A stretch of DNA of 64,000 bases from JBBRMW01 sp965246845 (GTDB lineage Bacteria > Chloroflexota > Anaerolineae > Aggregatilineales > UBA2796). A model generated the notes under the pieces. That model had not been told where the DNA came from and did not search any database. It saw nothing but the letters and a program-made list of their open reading frames with translations. Below are positions 27,324 through 36,075 of the stretch, one piece after another; positions within the stretch are counted from its first letter, which is position 1; each line of letters begins with the position of its first letter. The stretch spans positions 1 to 64,000 of the forward strand of contig CBDFFR010000014.1 of assembly GCA_965246845.1 (NCBI GenBank), read 5' to 3'. The translations under genes and the position numbers were made by a program.

Positions 27324-28685
27324 CTAGCGGCGGTTGCGGATGTTGTCCCAAGCATAGCGAACGCTATCCTTGAACTCGTCCCAACGCTGGCCGGGGTACT
27401 TCTTTTCCCAATCGGCGCGAGCGGTGGATTCAACGCTGGTCCAATCCGAATTACGGTACGAGTCATCGCTCGCGAGGTCGAAACCATAGCGATAGGCGGG
27501 TTCGTAGCTCGTATACTTGAGATTGCGACCCTGATAGCGGGTGTTGAAATCGGTCTGGAAGGCGTTCGCGTAGTCGGCATAGTTGTACGTCACGCCGGAC
27601 TTCATACCCGTTGCCGGGGTCTCTTCGACCTTGACATCGGTGCGGCGAACTGTATCCGAAACGGTCTCGGTACGCTCGCTGGTCTGCTTGCCAATCGCCA
27701 CTTCCTCAACGACGCGTGCTGTCTTGTTGACGACAGCCTGTTCCGCGCTTTCGGTCATGGAGATTTCCTTCTCCTGGAAGGGATTCTCACCCGCATTGAT
27801 CGCGCGGTCCACCGGGCGGCGGTCGACTGTGACGTTCTCTTCACGCAGCTTCACATCGACCTCGACGGGGCGCTCGCTGACGGTCGTATAGGCGCGGACG
27901 CGACCCTTCTCAACCTGACGCTTCTGCACATCGATGCTTTCCTCGACGACCGGGAGGACCGTCTTGCCACTGGCGTCAATCGTCTCGTTCATCTGCGTGC
28001 GACCCAGGTTGGTTGCGGCGGGCTGTGTGCTGCCACCGATGGCAGCGTTGACTGCGCTCTTGTCCATACGGACGGCCTGGAAGCGCTTCATATCGTCATC
28101 GTTCGGCGTGGTTGTGTCGTCGAACTTGTTCCAGCCCTCTGCGCGCCAGTTTTCGGCCTGATTGTGAACATCGACCGGACCGTAATTATCGAGGATGTCA
28201 CGCGCGCGGTCGGCCATACCGTCATCGACTTCGGCAGTCACGAGGACGCCGCCGCGACGAAGGCTCTCCGCATACATATCGGCGTCTTCCGCATCAATGC
28301 TATGCGTCTTCACCAGCGCCGCGACGATGCCGCCCGTCGGCGCACCTGCGACCGCGCCAATCACGCCGCCCGTGAGCGCTGCAGCAATCGGACCCGCCGC
28401 AATGATCGGACCGATGCCGGGGATTGCGAGCGCACCCAGACCAATCAGCGCACCGATGATGCCACCGGAAACCGCGCCGAAGCCCGCACCCTGACCCGCC
28501 TTCACCGCGTCGTCATCGACCGGAGCGGCGGTCGTACCGTCGGCGTTCACATACGACGAATATTCGCCCGTCGCGTTGTTGGCGACGACGCTCACACGGT
28601 CACGCGAGACACCGGACGCGACCAGTTCTTCGACTGCGCGGTTGGCGTCGTTAATATCATTGAAAACTGCAACTAGAGTCTGCAT
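27324..28685 (-). CDS. GsiB/YflT-like plus YsnF (DUF2382) general stress protein
   Basis: 453 residues from the ATG at 28685, after AAAGGGAG. N-terminal general-stress domain MQTLVAVFNDINDANRAVEELVASGV...VSVVANN, a glycine/alanine-rich hydrophobic stretch (about 65-125) like the glycine-zipper membrane segments of these proteins, a second half-module (MYAESLRRGGVLVTAEVDD), a DUF2382 domain (VLPVVEESIDVQKRQVEKGRVRAYT), and a C-terminal tail ending YPGQRWDEFKDSVRYAWDN. Likely membrane-associated stress protein; mechanism unknown. Pairs with the shorter DUF2382 protein downstream. Confidence 0.85.
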   Translation of the reverse strand: MQTLVAVFNDINDANRAVEELVASGVSRDRVSVVANNATGEYSSYVNADGTTAAPVDDDAVKAGQGAGFGAVSGGIIGALIGLGALAIPGIGPIIAAGPIAAALTGGVIGAVAGAPTGGIVAALVKTHSIDAEDADMYAESLRRGGVLVTAEVDDGMADRARDILDNYGPVDVHNQAENWRAEGWNKFDDTTTPNDDDMKRFQAVRMDKSAVNAAIGGSTQPAATNLGRTQMNETIDASGKTVLPVVEESIDVQKRQVEKGRVRAYTTVSERPVEVDVKLREENVTVDRRPVDRAINAGENPFQEKEISMTESAEQAVVNKTARVVEEVAIGKQTSERTETVSDTVRRTDVKVEETPATGMKSGVTYNYADYANAFQTDFNTRYQGRNLKYTSYEPAYRYGFDLASDDSYRNSDWTSVESTARADWEKKYPGQRWDEFKDSVRYAWDNIRNRR

Positions 28686-28807
28686 GTTCGATGCTCCCTT
28701 TGGCTGGAATGGACTAACAGCAAAGAGCATACGGCAGAACCCGATCCGGGTGAACGCACAAGGGGCATATCTTGGGCTAGACCAGTCAGGCTATTTCGGC
28801 ATGTGAC

Positions 28808-28913
28808 GGGTCGGGATGCAGACCCGCCAATCGGCCTATATCGCGCCTTGCGCAGGGGTCGCGGCTTGCCCCAACCCGTCCTCCGATGTAGGGGCGGACC
28901 TATGTGTCCGCCC
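28808..28913. repeat. array of three intergenic palindromes
   Basis: GGGTCGGGATGCAGACCCG at 28808-28826; CAGGGGTCGCGGCTTGCC...CCCGTCC at 28852-28880; GTAGGGGCGGAC...GTCCGCCC at 28888-28913. They lie just downstream of the PP2C stop (28925) on the minus strand, separating the signalling cluster from the stress-protein gene. Confidence 0.8.
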
Positions 28914-28924
28914 GCCATCCCCGG

Positions 28925-29875
28925 CTAGAACCGCACCACCACCGCCGTAATATCATCCGGGTTGCAGCGCTGGTTGTCCTTGTCTTTTGAGCGCGCCAAT
29001 GCAGCCTCACCCAGCGCAACGGCAGGGTCGGCGGCTTCTGCGAGGCCGCGCGTAATCTCCGCTTCCGACAGGTTTTTATACAATCCATCCGAGCAGAGCA
29101 ACAGCATATCGCCTTCCGCGACCATATAACGCGAGCGCTGTACCTGCACCGGACCCGGCTCCGTGCCGAGCGCGTTGATGACGACGTTCGCGCCGGGGAT
29201 GCGCAAGGCCGGGTTGCCCGTCACGAACCAACGCCAGGCGAGGTACGTATCGTAGCGCTGCCCGCCGATTTTGACGGACCCCTGCACTTCGGGTTCGGTC
29301 TGCCCGTCCCATACGTTGACGATCTGCGCCACGCGGTCGCCGTCCTCTTCGCTCATCTGCCCCTGATTGACCATATATTGCACGTTGTCTTCGTCTTTCA
29401 GGAGCTGAAACAGTTCGCCATCGCTGTAAATGTATGCGCGTGTATCGCCGACCTGCCCGAACAGCAGCCGCGCGCCGCCCTCGCACAGGATCGCGACCGT
29501 CCCGACCGCGCCGACGCGCTGATTCAGCGGCGAGCCTTCCCCGCCATTCAGCGCGGCATAGACTTGATCATTGGCGCGTTCGAGCGCCGCGATCAGCCGC
29601 GTTTCGGCTTCGCCACCCTGCGCCGCGCTAACATCCGGCGACAGATTTTCCAAATCTTCAATCAGGACCTGCCGTGCCGTCTGCGAGGCATCGCGCCCGG
29701 TCAGCGTCTCGCCCGACGCGGTGACGTGCTGGTGGCCGCCCATGCCATCGATGACCGCGAAAACGGGCGCTTCGCCACCATTGCCACGCTCATCGCCACC
29801 CGCGAAGACGAGGCTCGCGTCCTCGCAGCGATCCGGGTGCTGCACGGACGCGACGATGTATTCATAGATTTTCAA
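28925..29875 (-). CDS. PP2C-family protein phosphatase
   Basis: 316 residues. Metal-dependent Ser/Thr phosphatase that probably reverses the kinase encoded in the same cluster. Motifs: CEDAS near the N-terminus, the metal-binding FAVIDGMGGHQ, LLFGQVGDTRAYIYSDG, LLLCSDGLYKNL and the final NPDDITAVVVRF. The start is a TTG at 29875, six bases after AAGGG inside the preceding gene. Compared with Stp-type phosphatases it has an insertion around 180-210. Last gene of the five-gene operon. Confidence 0.92.
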   Translation of the reverse strand: MKIYEYIVASVQHPDRCEDASLVFAGGDERGNGGEAPVFAVIDGMGGHQHVTASGETLTGRDASQTARQVLIEDLENLSPDVSAAQGGEAETRLIAALERANDQVYAALNGGEGSPLNQRVGAVGTVAILCEGGARLLFGQVGDTRAYIYSDGELFQLLKDEDNVQYMVNQGQMSEEDGDRVAQIVNVWDGQTEPEVQGSVKIGGQRYDTYLAWRWFVTGNPALRIPGANVVINALGTEPGPVQVQRSRYMVAEGDMLLLCSDGLYKNLSEAEITRGLAEAADPAVALGEAALARSKDKDNQRCNPDDITAVVVRF

Positions 29876-29878
29876 GAG

Positions 29879-30334
29879 CTACCCTTTTTTCGGCGGATGA
29901 CGCAGTTGGTCGAAATCGAAATCGGTCAGGTCGGGGGCGGGTTCGCCATCCAGCAGATCGGGCGCGACTTGCGGTTGTGGCGCGGGGGGTGGCGTTGGTT
30001 TTGCTTTGGGCAGGAGCGGCGGGCGCGTCCCCTCGAAGGTCGGCGGGAGTTCGACAGCGGGCGGGTCCGGCTGCGTAATCGGCGCTTCCTTCGGCAGAGG
30101 CGGCGCGGAAGGCGTGCGGAACGCAGTACGGAAGCGATGCCCGCAATTGACGCAGACCTTCGCTTCCAGTTTGTTGACCGTCCCGCAGCGCGGACACCAC
30201 TTCTGCCCGCGCGATTTCATGCTCAGGAAGACGTGGCCGCACTGCGTACAGACTTTCGCGCCGAGTCGGTTTTCGTGGCCGCATTCCGGGCAACGTTTGC
30301 GCGGCGTAATGGCGGCGGGTGGGGTGTCGGTCAC
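29879..30334 (-). CDS. double zinc-ribbon protein
   Basis: 151 residues. Two zinc ribbons: CPECGHENRLGAKVCTQCGH and CPRCGTVNKLEAKVCVNCGH, each with paired CxxC knuckles, followed by a Pro-rich tail of about 80 residues. GTG start at 30334 with GGAG upstream. The same ribbon type occurs at the N-termini of the FHA and kinase proteins of this operon. Probably an adaptor or scaffold; no catalysis expected. Confidence 0.85.
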   Translation of the reverse strand: MTDTPPAAITPRKRCPECGHENRLGAKVCTQCGHVFLSMKSRGQKWCPRCGTVNKLEAKVCVNCGHRFRTAFRTPSAPPLPKEAPITQPDPPAVELPPTFEGTRPPLLPKAKPTPPPAPQPQVAPDLLDGEPAPDLTDFDFDQLRHPPKKG

Positions 30335-30349
30335 AGGTGCGGCTCCGGT

Positions 30350-31597
30350 TTAGGTGTCGTCTTCGGTCAGGCTGACGGTCGATGTGCCGAGCGCCGCCGT
30401 CTTGCGCGCGACATCGCTACCGCTGGCTGCATCGAGAACTTGCGTCATGTTGCGGTTGCCCGTCGCCTGCGCGATGTCCAGCGCTTCGGTACGGTGGCGC
30501 TCGGCGGCCTTCGAGTCGCCTGCGTTGAGCGCCTCGGTCATTGAGCGCATCGAGGCGGCGAGCTGCCCCTGTCCGAGGTAGCCCGCGACAACCGGGTTCA
30601 CCTGATTGATCTGTGCCTGATCGGTCGTTTGTTGCAGGATCATCCAGGTCGATTGGTCGCCCTTCTCTTCGGTGCGTTGCCCGCCCGCGATATACACCAC
30701 CGCAGGCTTGGCTGCGACAACCTTCGCGCCGACCGCCGCCAGTTCGATGTGAACCACGAAGTCGCGGTGGTCCTTCGCGGACATTGGCGGGACCGGGACG
30801 ACCCACGTATGGCCGTCACCGACGGGCGCGGCCTCGCCCTTGACCCACTGCGGATAGGCCTGCGAGAGTGAGAGGATTTTCGCGCCCGTCGGCGTCCAGA
30901 GTTGCAGCGCCACATCGGTCGCGACGGTACGTGCCATACGCGCCACGAGCGCGGTAAATTCCTTGACGAGATCGGTCGGGTTCGGGACGGCTTTGGGCAT
31001 CCAGCCGTTCGTGATTTCCGCCATTTTGGTCAATTCGTCCGGCGTCCAGTCGTTGCCATAGCCATACGCGCACAGGTGCAGCGAGGCCTCGGCAGCCTGC
31101 TTGACTGCCCCTGCGAGCATCGTTTCCGGCTCCGTGTTCTGGCCGTCGCTCAGGAAGATACAATATTTCGCGGTGTTTCCGCGCAGCACACCCTGCGTTT
31201 GCAGCGCCAGCTTGATCCCGGTGGACATGGAAGTGCCGCCGAAAATCGAGATGCGCCGCAGGGCGCGCCGGAAGTTTTGCACCAGAATATCGTGATCCAT
31301 GCCGGGCGTGATGCGCGTCAGCGGAACGACTTCATTGGCGTGGTTATCGAAGACGATGATACCGAGCGTGATTCCGGCGGGCGCGGTCGAAATCAGGGTT
31401 TCCACGCTCTCGATCATGTTGTTGAACTTCGCGCCCTGCATCGATCCCGATACATCGCAGACGAGCGAGACGACCGTTTCCTGCTGCACAGGTTGCGGCG
31501 CGTCGCTCGCGGAGACCGAGACCACGCCCCAGAACGAATTGCTCGTCGGCGCGATGAACGGGTTGTAGTAGGTTTTGAAACTGAATGCGTTGGACAT
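30350..31597 (-). CDS. von Willebrand factor A domain protein (TerY-like position)
   Basis: 415 residues from MSNAFSFKTYYNPF at 31597, preceded by AGGTTCAGGA; the longer frame to 31756 overlaps the kinase gene. The VWA domain at about 40-230 has an intact MIDAS DxSxS (VCDVSGSMQG, Asp48/Ser50/Ser52), GGTSMSTGI and FLSDGQNTEP. A beta-rich middle part and a short helical C-terminus (MRSMTEALNAGDSKAAERHRTEALDIAQATG) follow. VWA proteins of this kind bind partners through a metal; encoded between a kinase and a phosphatase it is a likely phospho-regulated assembly factor. Confidence 0.9.
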   Translation of the reverse strand: MSNAFSFKTYYNPFIAPTSNSFWGVVSVSASDAPQPVQQETVVSLVCDVSGSMQGAKFNNMIESVETLISTAPAGITLGIIVFDNHANEVVPLTRITPGMDHDILVQNFRRALRRISIFGGTSMSTGIKLALQTQGVLRGNTAKYCIFLSDGQNTEPETMLAGAVKQAAEASLHLCAYGYGNDWTPDELTKMAEITNGWMPKAVPNPTDLVKEFTALVARMARTVATDVALQLWTPTGAKILSLSQAYPQWVKGEAAPVGDGHTWVVPVPPMSAKDHRDFVVHIELAAVGAKVVAAKPAVVYIAGGQRTEEKGDQSTWMILQQTTDQAQINQVNPVVAGYLGQGQLAASMRSMTEALNAGDSKAAERHRTEALDIAQATGNRNMTQVLDAASGSDVARKTAALGTSTVSLTEDDT

Positions 31598-31662
31598 TCC
31601 TGAACCTCGGATTAGCGCCCGTAGCAGGGGGCGCGTCTGCAATCTTGTTGAATTCGGACGGC

Positions 31663-33816
31663 TTACACCAGCGACCACGACCGCGCGGGCAAAATCTTCT
31701 CGCTGATGATGTGGTCGCGGTCGGCTTCCGCATCGCGTGCAAGATATGTACGCCACGCTTCTTCGTTTATGCGCGCGAGGTCCGCGACCGTCTTGGGTCT
31801 GCGGCCAAGCGGCCAGTTGATGTTATCCGGGACGCCACCCGCCTTGCGCGCGAGCGTCAAGGCCGTGTGGTAGAAATCCGCGATCAGCCGAAACGCTTGC
31901 CGCGTCTCGACGCCGTTCTCGTGCAGCGCGTCGATAGCCCGTGCCGATTGATCCAGGCTGGTCGGCAGCCCGGTCAGCGCGCGCTGGTTGTAGAGCGCGA
32001 TCAATTCAAGCAGCACATCGTTGTAGCTCGCGTTGCGGCTGCCGACCGTCTCCAAAATCTGGATCGCGTCCGGCGTCTCGTTCATCGCGACATACGACTT
32101 CGCCGCCCCGATATAGGCCGCGCCGACATTCGGCTTGGATTGGATAATCGCGCGGTACTCGTTGATTGCCTGCGCATTGTTCCCACTGCGGCGGTACAGG
32201 TCCGCGAGCAGCAGCCGCCCGCGATAGTCGCCTGGCTTGATCGCCATCATGCGGCGGTAGCGCTGCGCGGCCTGATCATAGACGCCTGAGTTTTCGAGCA
32301 GTTGCCCTTCCGCGAGCGCGATTTGCCACTGCTGCTGTGCATCGGAGAACGTTTCCGCCTGATCGAGATCGGTTTTGGCGGCCTGCGCGTCGCCGAGACG
32401 GTTGTGAATGAGCGAGCGCAGGACGTGCGCCGCCGCGCCACCCTGATTGTTCACCGCCTGATTCGCGAGTTGCAGCGCGCGAGTCAGGTTTTGCTGTTCA
32501 TAGGCTTCCTGCGCGCGGAGCAGGATCGTCGCTGCCGGATTGGTCTGCTCGACCTGCGGCAATTCGATCTTGACGGTCCCCGTCCCGGCGGTCGTCATTG
32601 TCTGTTTGGTGACGCCCGCAAAGCTGACCTGCGCACGGTGCGCGAGCGCGGCACGGCGATCTGGCGACTGACCGCGCACGTAGCCGAGGACGCCATCCAG
32701 TTCAGAAAGGATTTCATCGACGTTCTGCGGGCGGTCCTCGCGGTTCTTCGCGGTCAGCCATTCGACGAAATAGAGCAGCGAGTCGTCGTACTGGTTCCAC
32801 GGAAACTGGTCGGCGGGCGTGAGCGTATATTTATACGCTTCGGTGTGGACTTCTTCCATGCCGACCAGTTCCGCGATGGTGCGCCCAATTGTGAAGTAGT
32901 CGTCGCGCCAGTCGGGGTGCATCGCTTGCGGGGAGTGATAGCCGGGCGTGCCGCGCGCGGGCTTCGGTGGGACGTTCGCATCGTAGCGGTACGCCGTGCC
33001 GAAATCGAGCAGAACTTCGATCCGCTCGCCGTTCGGGAGCGTCATGCTTTTGACGTTGCTCGGCTTGAAGTCGCAATAGATGATCGGCGGCGTCAGCCCG
33101 CCCAGATATTTGAACGCGGGCAGCAGGTTCCTCACCCGCAGCAGCGCTTCTTCCGCGGCCATCGGCTGGACCAGCTTGCGCGTGGTGGCGTCTTCGATCT
33201 CATCCGACCAGCTTGGACCGGAGATGTACTCCATCACGTAGCACAGTTCGTTTTCGACGGTGAAAAAGTCGAACACGGAGACGATGTTCGGGTGGCGAAT
33301 GTTGATCAGCGTCTGCGCTTCATCCTGCAATGCCTTCCGCAGACTTTCATCCTGCGCGACGATGGTTTTGATCACGACCTGCTTGTTCAAATGCTGGTCG
33401 AAGGCACGCCACGCGCGCCCCATTCCACCCTCGCCGAGGATGCCTTCCAGCCCATAACGGCTGGCGACCACCGCGCCGACGGTCAGTTTGCTGGGCGGTC
33501 CGCTCTTCGCTTCGGTCGGGAGCGCGGCAGCAACCGTGCCGTTCGTCTCCTGCCGGACGATCTTCAAGCCACAATTCGGGCAGTGTTTCGCGTTCGGACG
33601 CAGCGCGAAGCCGCAGTTCGGGCAGGTCAGCCCGCTTGCCGCGATTCCCGCCGTCCCGGTCTTGAGCGCTCCGGTTGCCATCGCCATCGCCGCCGTGATC
33701 GGCTTGATTGGCGTCGAATTCAATTCCAGACCGCACTCGTCACAAAAGCCGGTGGCGGTACTGGTCATCTGCCCGCAGTGCGGACACTTGATTTTTTCAA
33801 GGCTGTTTAGCGCCAT
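31663..33816 (-). CDS. PknG-like Ser/Thr kinase with zinc ribbons and TPRs
   Basis: 717 residues. Two N-terminal zinc-ribbon pairs (CPHC 11-14/CDEC 25-28; CPNC 65-68/CPNC 79-82), a kinase domain at about 120-390, and a TPR region to the C-terminus. Lys150 in VVIKTI, the catalytic loop IIYCDFKPSN (Asp249; HRD is YCD, as in PknG-type kinases), DFG at 271-273. The glycine loop is GEGGMGRAW. The order zinc site, kinase, TPR is that of mycobacterial PknG. No membrane span, so cytosolic. AGGAG precedes the ATG, and the FHA gene ends 12 bases upstream. Confidence 0.92.
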   Translation of the reverse strand: MALNSLEKIKCPHCGQMTSTATGFCDECGLELNSTPIKPITAAMAMATGALKTGTAGIAASGLTCPNCGFALRPNAKHCPNCGLKIVRQETNGTVAAALPTEAKSGPPSKLTVGAVVASRYGLEGILGEGGMGRAWRAFDQHLNKQVVIKTIVAQDESLRKALQDEAQTLINIRHPNIVSVFDFFTVENELCYVMEYISGPSWSDEIEDATTRKLVQPMAAEEALLRVRNLLPAFKYLGGLTPPIIYCDFKPSNVKSMTLPNGERIEVLLDFGTAYRYDANVPPKPARGTPGYHSPQAMHPDWRDDYFTIGRTIAELVGMEEVHTEAYKYTLTPADQFPWNQYDDSLLYFVEWLTAKNREDRPQNVDEILSELDGVLGYVRGQSPDRRAALAHRAQVSFAGVTKQTMTTAGTGTVKIELPQVEQTNPAATILLRAQEAYEQQNLTRALQLANQAVNNQGGAAAHVLRSLIHNRLGDAQAAKTDLDQAETFSDAQQQWQIALAEGQLLENSGVYDQAAQRYRRMMAIKPGDYRGRLLLADLYRRSGNNAQAINEYRAIIQSKPNVGAAYIGAAKSYVAMNETPDAIQILETVGSRNASYNDVLLELIALYNQRALTGLPTSLDQSARAIDALHENGVETRQAFRLIADFYHTALTLARKAGGVPDNINWPLGRRPKTVADLARINEEAWRTYLARDAEADRDHIISEKILPARSWSLV

Positions 33817-33828
33817 GATATGTCGCTC

Positions 33829-34332
33829 CTAGCGCTCCATAAACGTGAGTTCAATCTTGCCGAAGCGCACCTTGTCGCCATCCTTGAGCGCCTGCGCCTG
33901 CCCCTGCGAGAGCTTCATGCCGTTGACGCGCGTGGCGTTGGTGCTGCCGAGGTCTTCGAGGTAATAGCCATCCTCGCGCTTGCTGATTTGCGCGTGGCGA
34001 TGGCTGATGAATTTGCCGTCGTCGTAGCCGTCGAAGTCAATTTGCGCGCTCGGCTCTTCGCGCCCGATGAGCGTGCTATCGCCCAGCTTGAAGATCGTCT
34101 TCGTCTTCTCGGAGAAGAGGCGCGGACCCTCGAACGCGGGTGCTTCGGGCGGTGCGGCGGGGACGAGGCTTTGCGGAGCGGGGTCGGGGATCGCATCCGG
34201 GTCAATGGCGACACCCCCCGTGACGGAGACCGACGCCGAGGGCGATGCCGCAACGCTCGTCAGGTCAAAGCCGCACTCCTCGCAAAAACGCGCACCCGCC
34301 TCGTTCCAGTGGTGGCAATTCGGACATTCCAT
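33829..34332 (-). CDS. FHA-domain protein with N-terminal zinc ribbon
   Basis: 167 residues. Zinc ribbon CPNCHHWNEAGARFCEEC (Cys3, 6, 17, 20), a Pro/Ala linker, and an FHA domain at about 85-165 with LIGREEPSAQ, FISHRHAQI and DLGSTNATRVNG, the phosphothreonine-binding loops. It should read phosphorylation by the kinase encoded next and resembles GarA/Wag31-type FHA substrates only in general layout. First gene of the operon. Confidence 0.92.
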   Translation of the reverse strand: MECPNCHHWNEAGARFCEECGFDLTSVAASPSASVSVTGGVAIDPDAIPDPAPQSLVPAAPPEAPAFEGPRLFSEKTKTIFKLGDSTLIGREEPSAQIDFDGYDDGKFISHRHAQISKREDGYYLEDLGSTNATRVNGMKLSQGQAQALKDGDKVRFGKIELTFMER

Positions 34333-34374
34333 AATGGATATTCTGCCTGCTAGAGAATGTATTCAGCAGTGCGT

Positions 34375-34380
34375 ATTATA
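34375..34380 (-). promoter_or_regulatory. -10 element of the FHA-kinase-VWA-PP2C operon
   Basis: TATAAT on the minus strand (ATTATA at 34375-34380), about 43 bp before the FHA start. TTGACC and TTGACG are nearby but poorly spaced, so the -35 is unclear. Confidence 0.45.
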
Positions 34381-34466
34381 TAACGATTTCAGGTCAAAGG
34401 CGCGTCAAAAGTATGCAAGAACGCGCGGGGGTCACATCGGATGTTTATCCACATAAAACAAATATG

Positions 34467-34591
34467 CGGGCGGACCGATGTGTCCGCCCGTGAATTGAAA
34501 AACGGGTCGGTGAATTGAAAAACGGGTCGGTCAAGCCCGACCCCTACACCGAAACGCAATTGTATTTGTAGGGGCGGGGCTTGACCCGTCC
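34467..34591. repeat. palindrome array with a 20-bp tandem repeat
   Basis: CGGGCGGACC...TGTCCGCCCG at 34467-34490; TGAATTGAAAAACGGGTCGG repeated perfectly at 34491-34510 and 34511-34530; GGGTCGG...CCGACCC at 34524-34543; GTAGGGGCGGGGCTTGACCC at 34568-34587. The tandem unit merges into the left arm of the third palindrome. Confidence 0.85.
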
Positions 34592-34614
34592 GGTTTGCAC
34601 GGAATTGACGTTAA

Positions 34615-35829
34615 TTATCCGCGCGCGACTTCCAATTGCCGTTCCTCGACCAACCGCTGGTAAATCTCGATCCAGCGATCCGCGACGCTGTGAATATCGA
34701 ATTGCTCGCCGATTCGCAGCGCCCCCGCGGAAAGATCAGCACGCAGCACGGGGTCCTCGGCCAGCCGTTTGAGCGCCGCGCCGAGCGCTTGCGGCGTCTC
34801 CGCGAGCAGGCCGCCCGTCTGGTTCGCGGTGAATTCGCTCCACCAATCGGCTTGCATCCCGATGTAGGGTTTGCCGCAGGCCATCGCCTCGATTACTGAA
34901 ACCGGGTTGGCCTCGCTCAATGAGGCTGTGCCAAACAGATCGGCCATCGCGAGGTAGCGCGGAATTTCCGTGCGTGGGACCGCGCCCGTGAAGTGAACGC
35001 GCTCGCGCACCGGATCGAGCATTTCTTCGAGGATTGGACGCATCTTGCCTTCACCGAGGATTACCCAATGCACAGGCGCGCCGAGGCCGACCGCGTGCAT
35101 GAAGCCTTCCGCAAACGCTTCCAGATTTTTTTCCGGCGTCAGCCGCCCGACGTACATCACCACGATTTGATCCGCGCCAATGCCGAACGAGTCACGCGCG
35201 ATGGGGCTATCCGTCTTCTCGAACTGCTCAAGGTGAATGCCGTTGCGCATCACGATCACCCGTTCGCCGATGTCCGGCACGAGTGAACGCATCCAGCGCG
35301 CGGTGTTCTCCGAAGGCGCGGTCGCCAGCGCGCTGCCGCGTATCGCTTTTTCCATTGACGCGCTGACCACCTGCCGGATCGAAGGGCGTACCGCGCGCGG
35401 ATAATTGTTCGTATACGTATCGTGGCGCGTGTGGCAGGTGAAGATCGCGGGGCGATCCAGCCGCGCGGCAAAGGGTAGCGCCATGTTCGCGATCAGGAGC
35501 GGCTCGTGAATATGAAAGACATCGAGCGTGTTGGCGACCCGCCGTGAGGCGTTGTCGAGCGTCAGCGCAACGTGAAACGGCAGCTTGCCCATCGGCAGCC
35601 CCGGCGTTCGATAGACGCCCGGTTCGGGGTGCGTATCGGTCGTGTGTCCATAAGTGAAGACGAACGACGAGCGGTGCTGCGCGAGTAGTTCGCGGTGCAA
35701 TTCATCCACGAACGAACTCACGCCGTTGATAATCGGCGGGTAGCTATCCGTAAACTGGCCGATGCGCAGGGTGTTGGTCGCGACGCGAGGTGGCTTTTCG
35801 CGAATTGGAAACAATCCTCTCAACTGCAC
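34615..35829 (-). CDS. glycosyltransferase family 4 (GT-B)
   Basis: 404 residues. Retaining GT4-type enzyme: N-terminal LRIGQFTDSYPPIINGVSSFVDELHREL, FHIHEPLL and CHTRHDTYTNNYPR, then MYVGRLTPEKNLEAF and the donor motif SLSEANPVSVIEAMACGKPYI. Closest in pattern to glycolipid synthases such as diglucosyl-diacylglycerol synthase, but acceptor and donor sugar are not decided. GTG start at 35829 preceded by GAGGTG. Single gene between repeat-rich gaps. Confidence 0.88.
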   Translation of the reverse strand: MQLRGLFPIREKPPRVATNTLRIGQFTDSYPPIINGVSSFVDELHRELLAQHRSSFVFTYGHTTDTHPEPGVYRTPGLPMGKLPFHVALTLDNASRRVANTLDVFHIHEPLLIANMALPFAARLDRPAIFTCHTRHDTYTNNYPRAVRPSIRQVVSASMEKAIRGSALATAPSENTARWMRSLVPDIGERVIVMRNGIHLEQFEKTDSPIARDSFGIGADQIVVMYVGRLTPEKNLEAFAEGFMHAVGLGAPVHWVILGEGKMRPILEEMLDPVRERVHFTGAVPRTEIPRYLAMADLFGTASLSEANPVSVIEAMACGKPYIGMQADWWSEFTANQTGGLLAETPQALGAALKRLAEDPVLRADLSAGALRIGEQFDIHSVADRWIEIYQRLVEERQLEVARG

Positions 35830-35989
35830 GATGATACACCTCGACGCATTACGGCATTACGAAAGTGTAACACCGCCGCTCCCCCGTTCGCTACGGCCTT
35901 CAGGAAGATTTAACGAAACTCGTTGCTCTCATCATGAGACGAGAGCAGCGCTGCACAGATCACGAACAAGGAGGCACGGCGCGCACGGC

Positions 35990-36019
35990 TTGACGCTACC
36001 CGCCGCGATTGGCTATACT
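35990..36019 (+). promoter_or_regulatory. promoter of the Trm112-like/lipoprotein operon
   Basis: TTGACG at 35990-35995, 18-bp spacer, TATACT at 36014-36019; start codon at 36076. Confidence 0.6.
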
Positions 36020-36075
36020 CCTCGATAGATTTAGCCAATTTCGTCGTAACTATGCGTATAAAAAAGGGAGTCGCC

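Noticed and set aside
32302..33810. 502-residue open frame opposite the PknG-like kinase
   Set aside because: Shadow frame; the minus-strand kinase has all motifs.
34491..34530. CRISPR-like array
   Set aside because: Two adjacent units without spacers and no cas genes; a tandem duplication.
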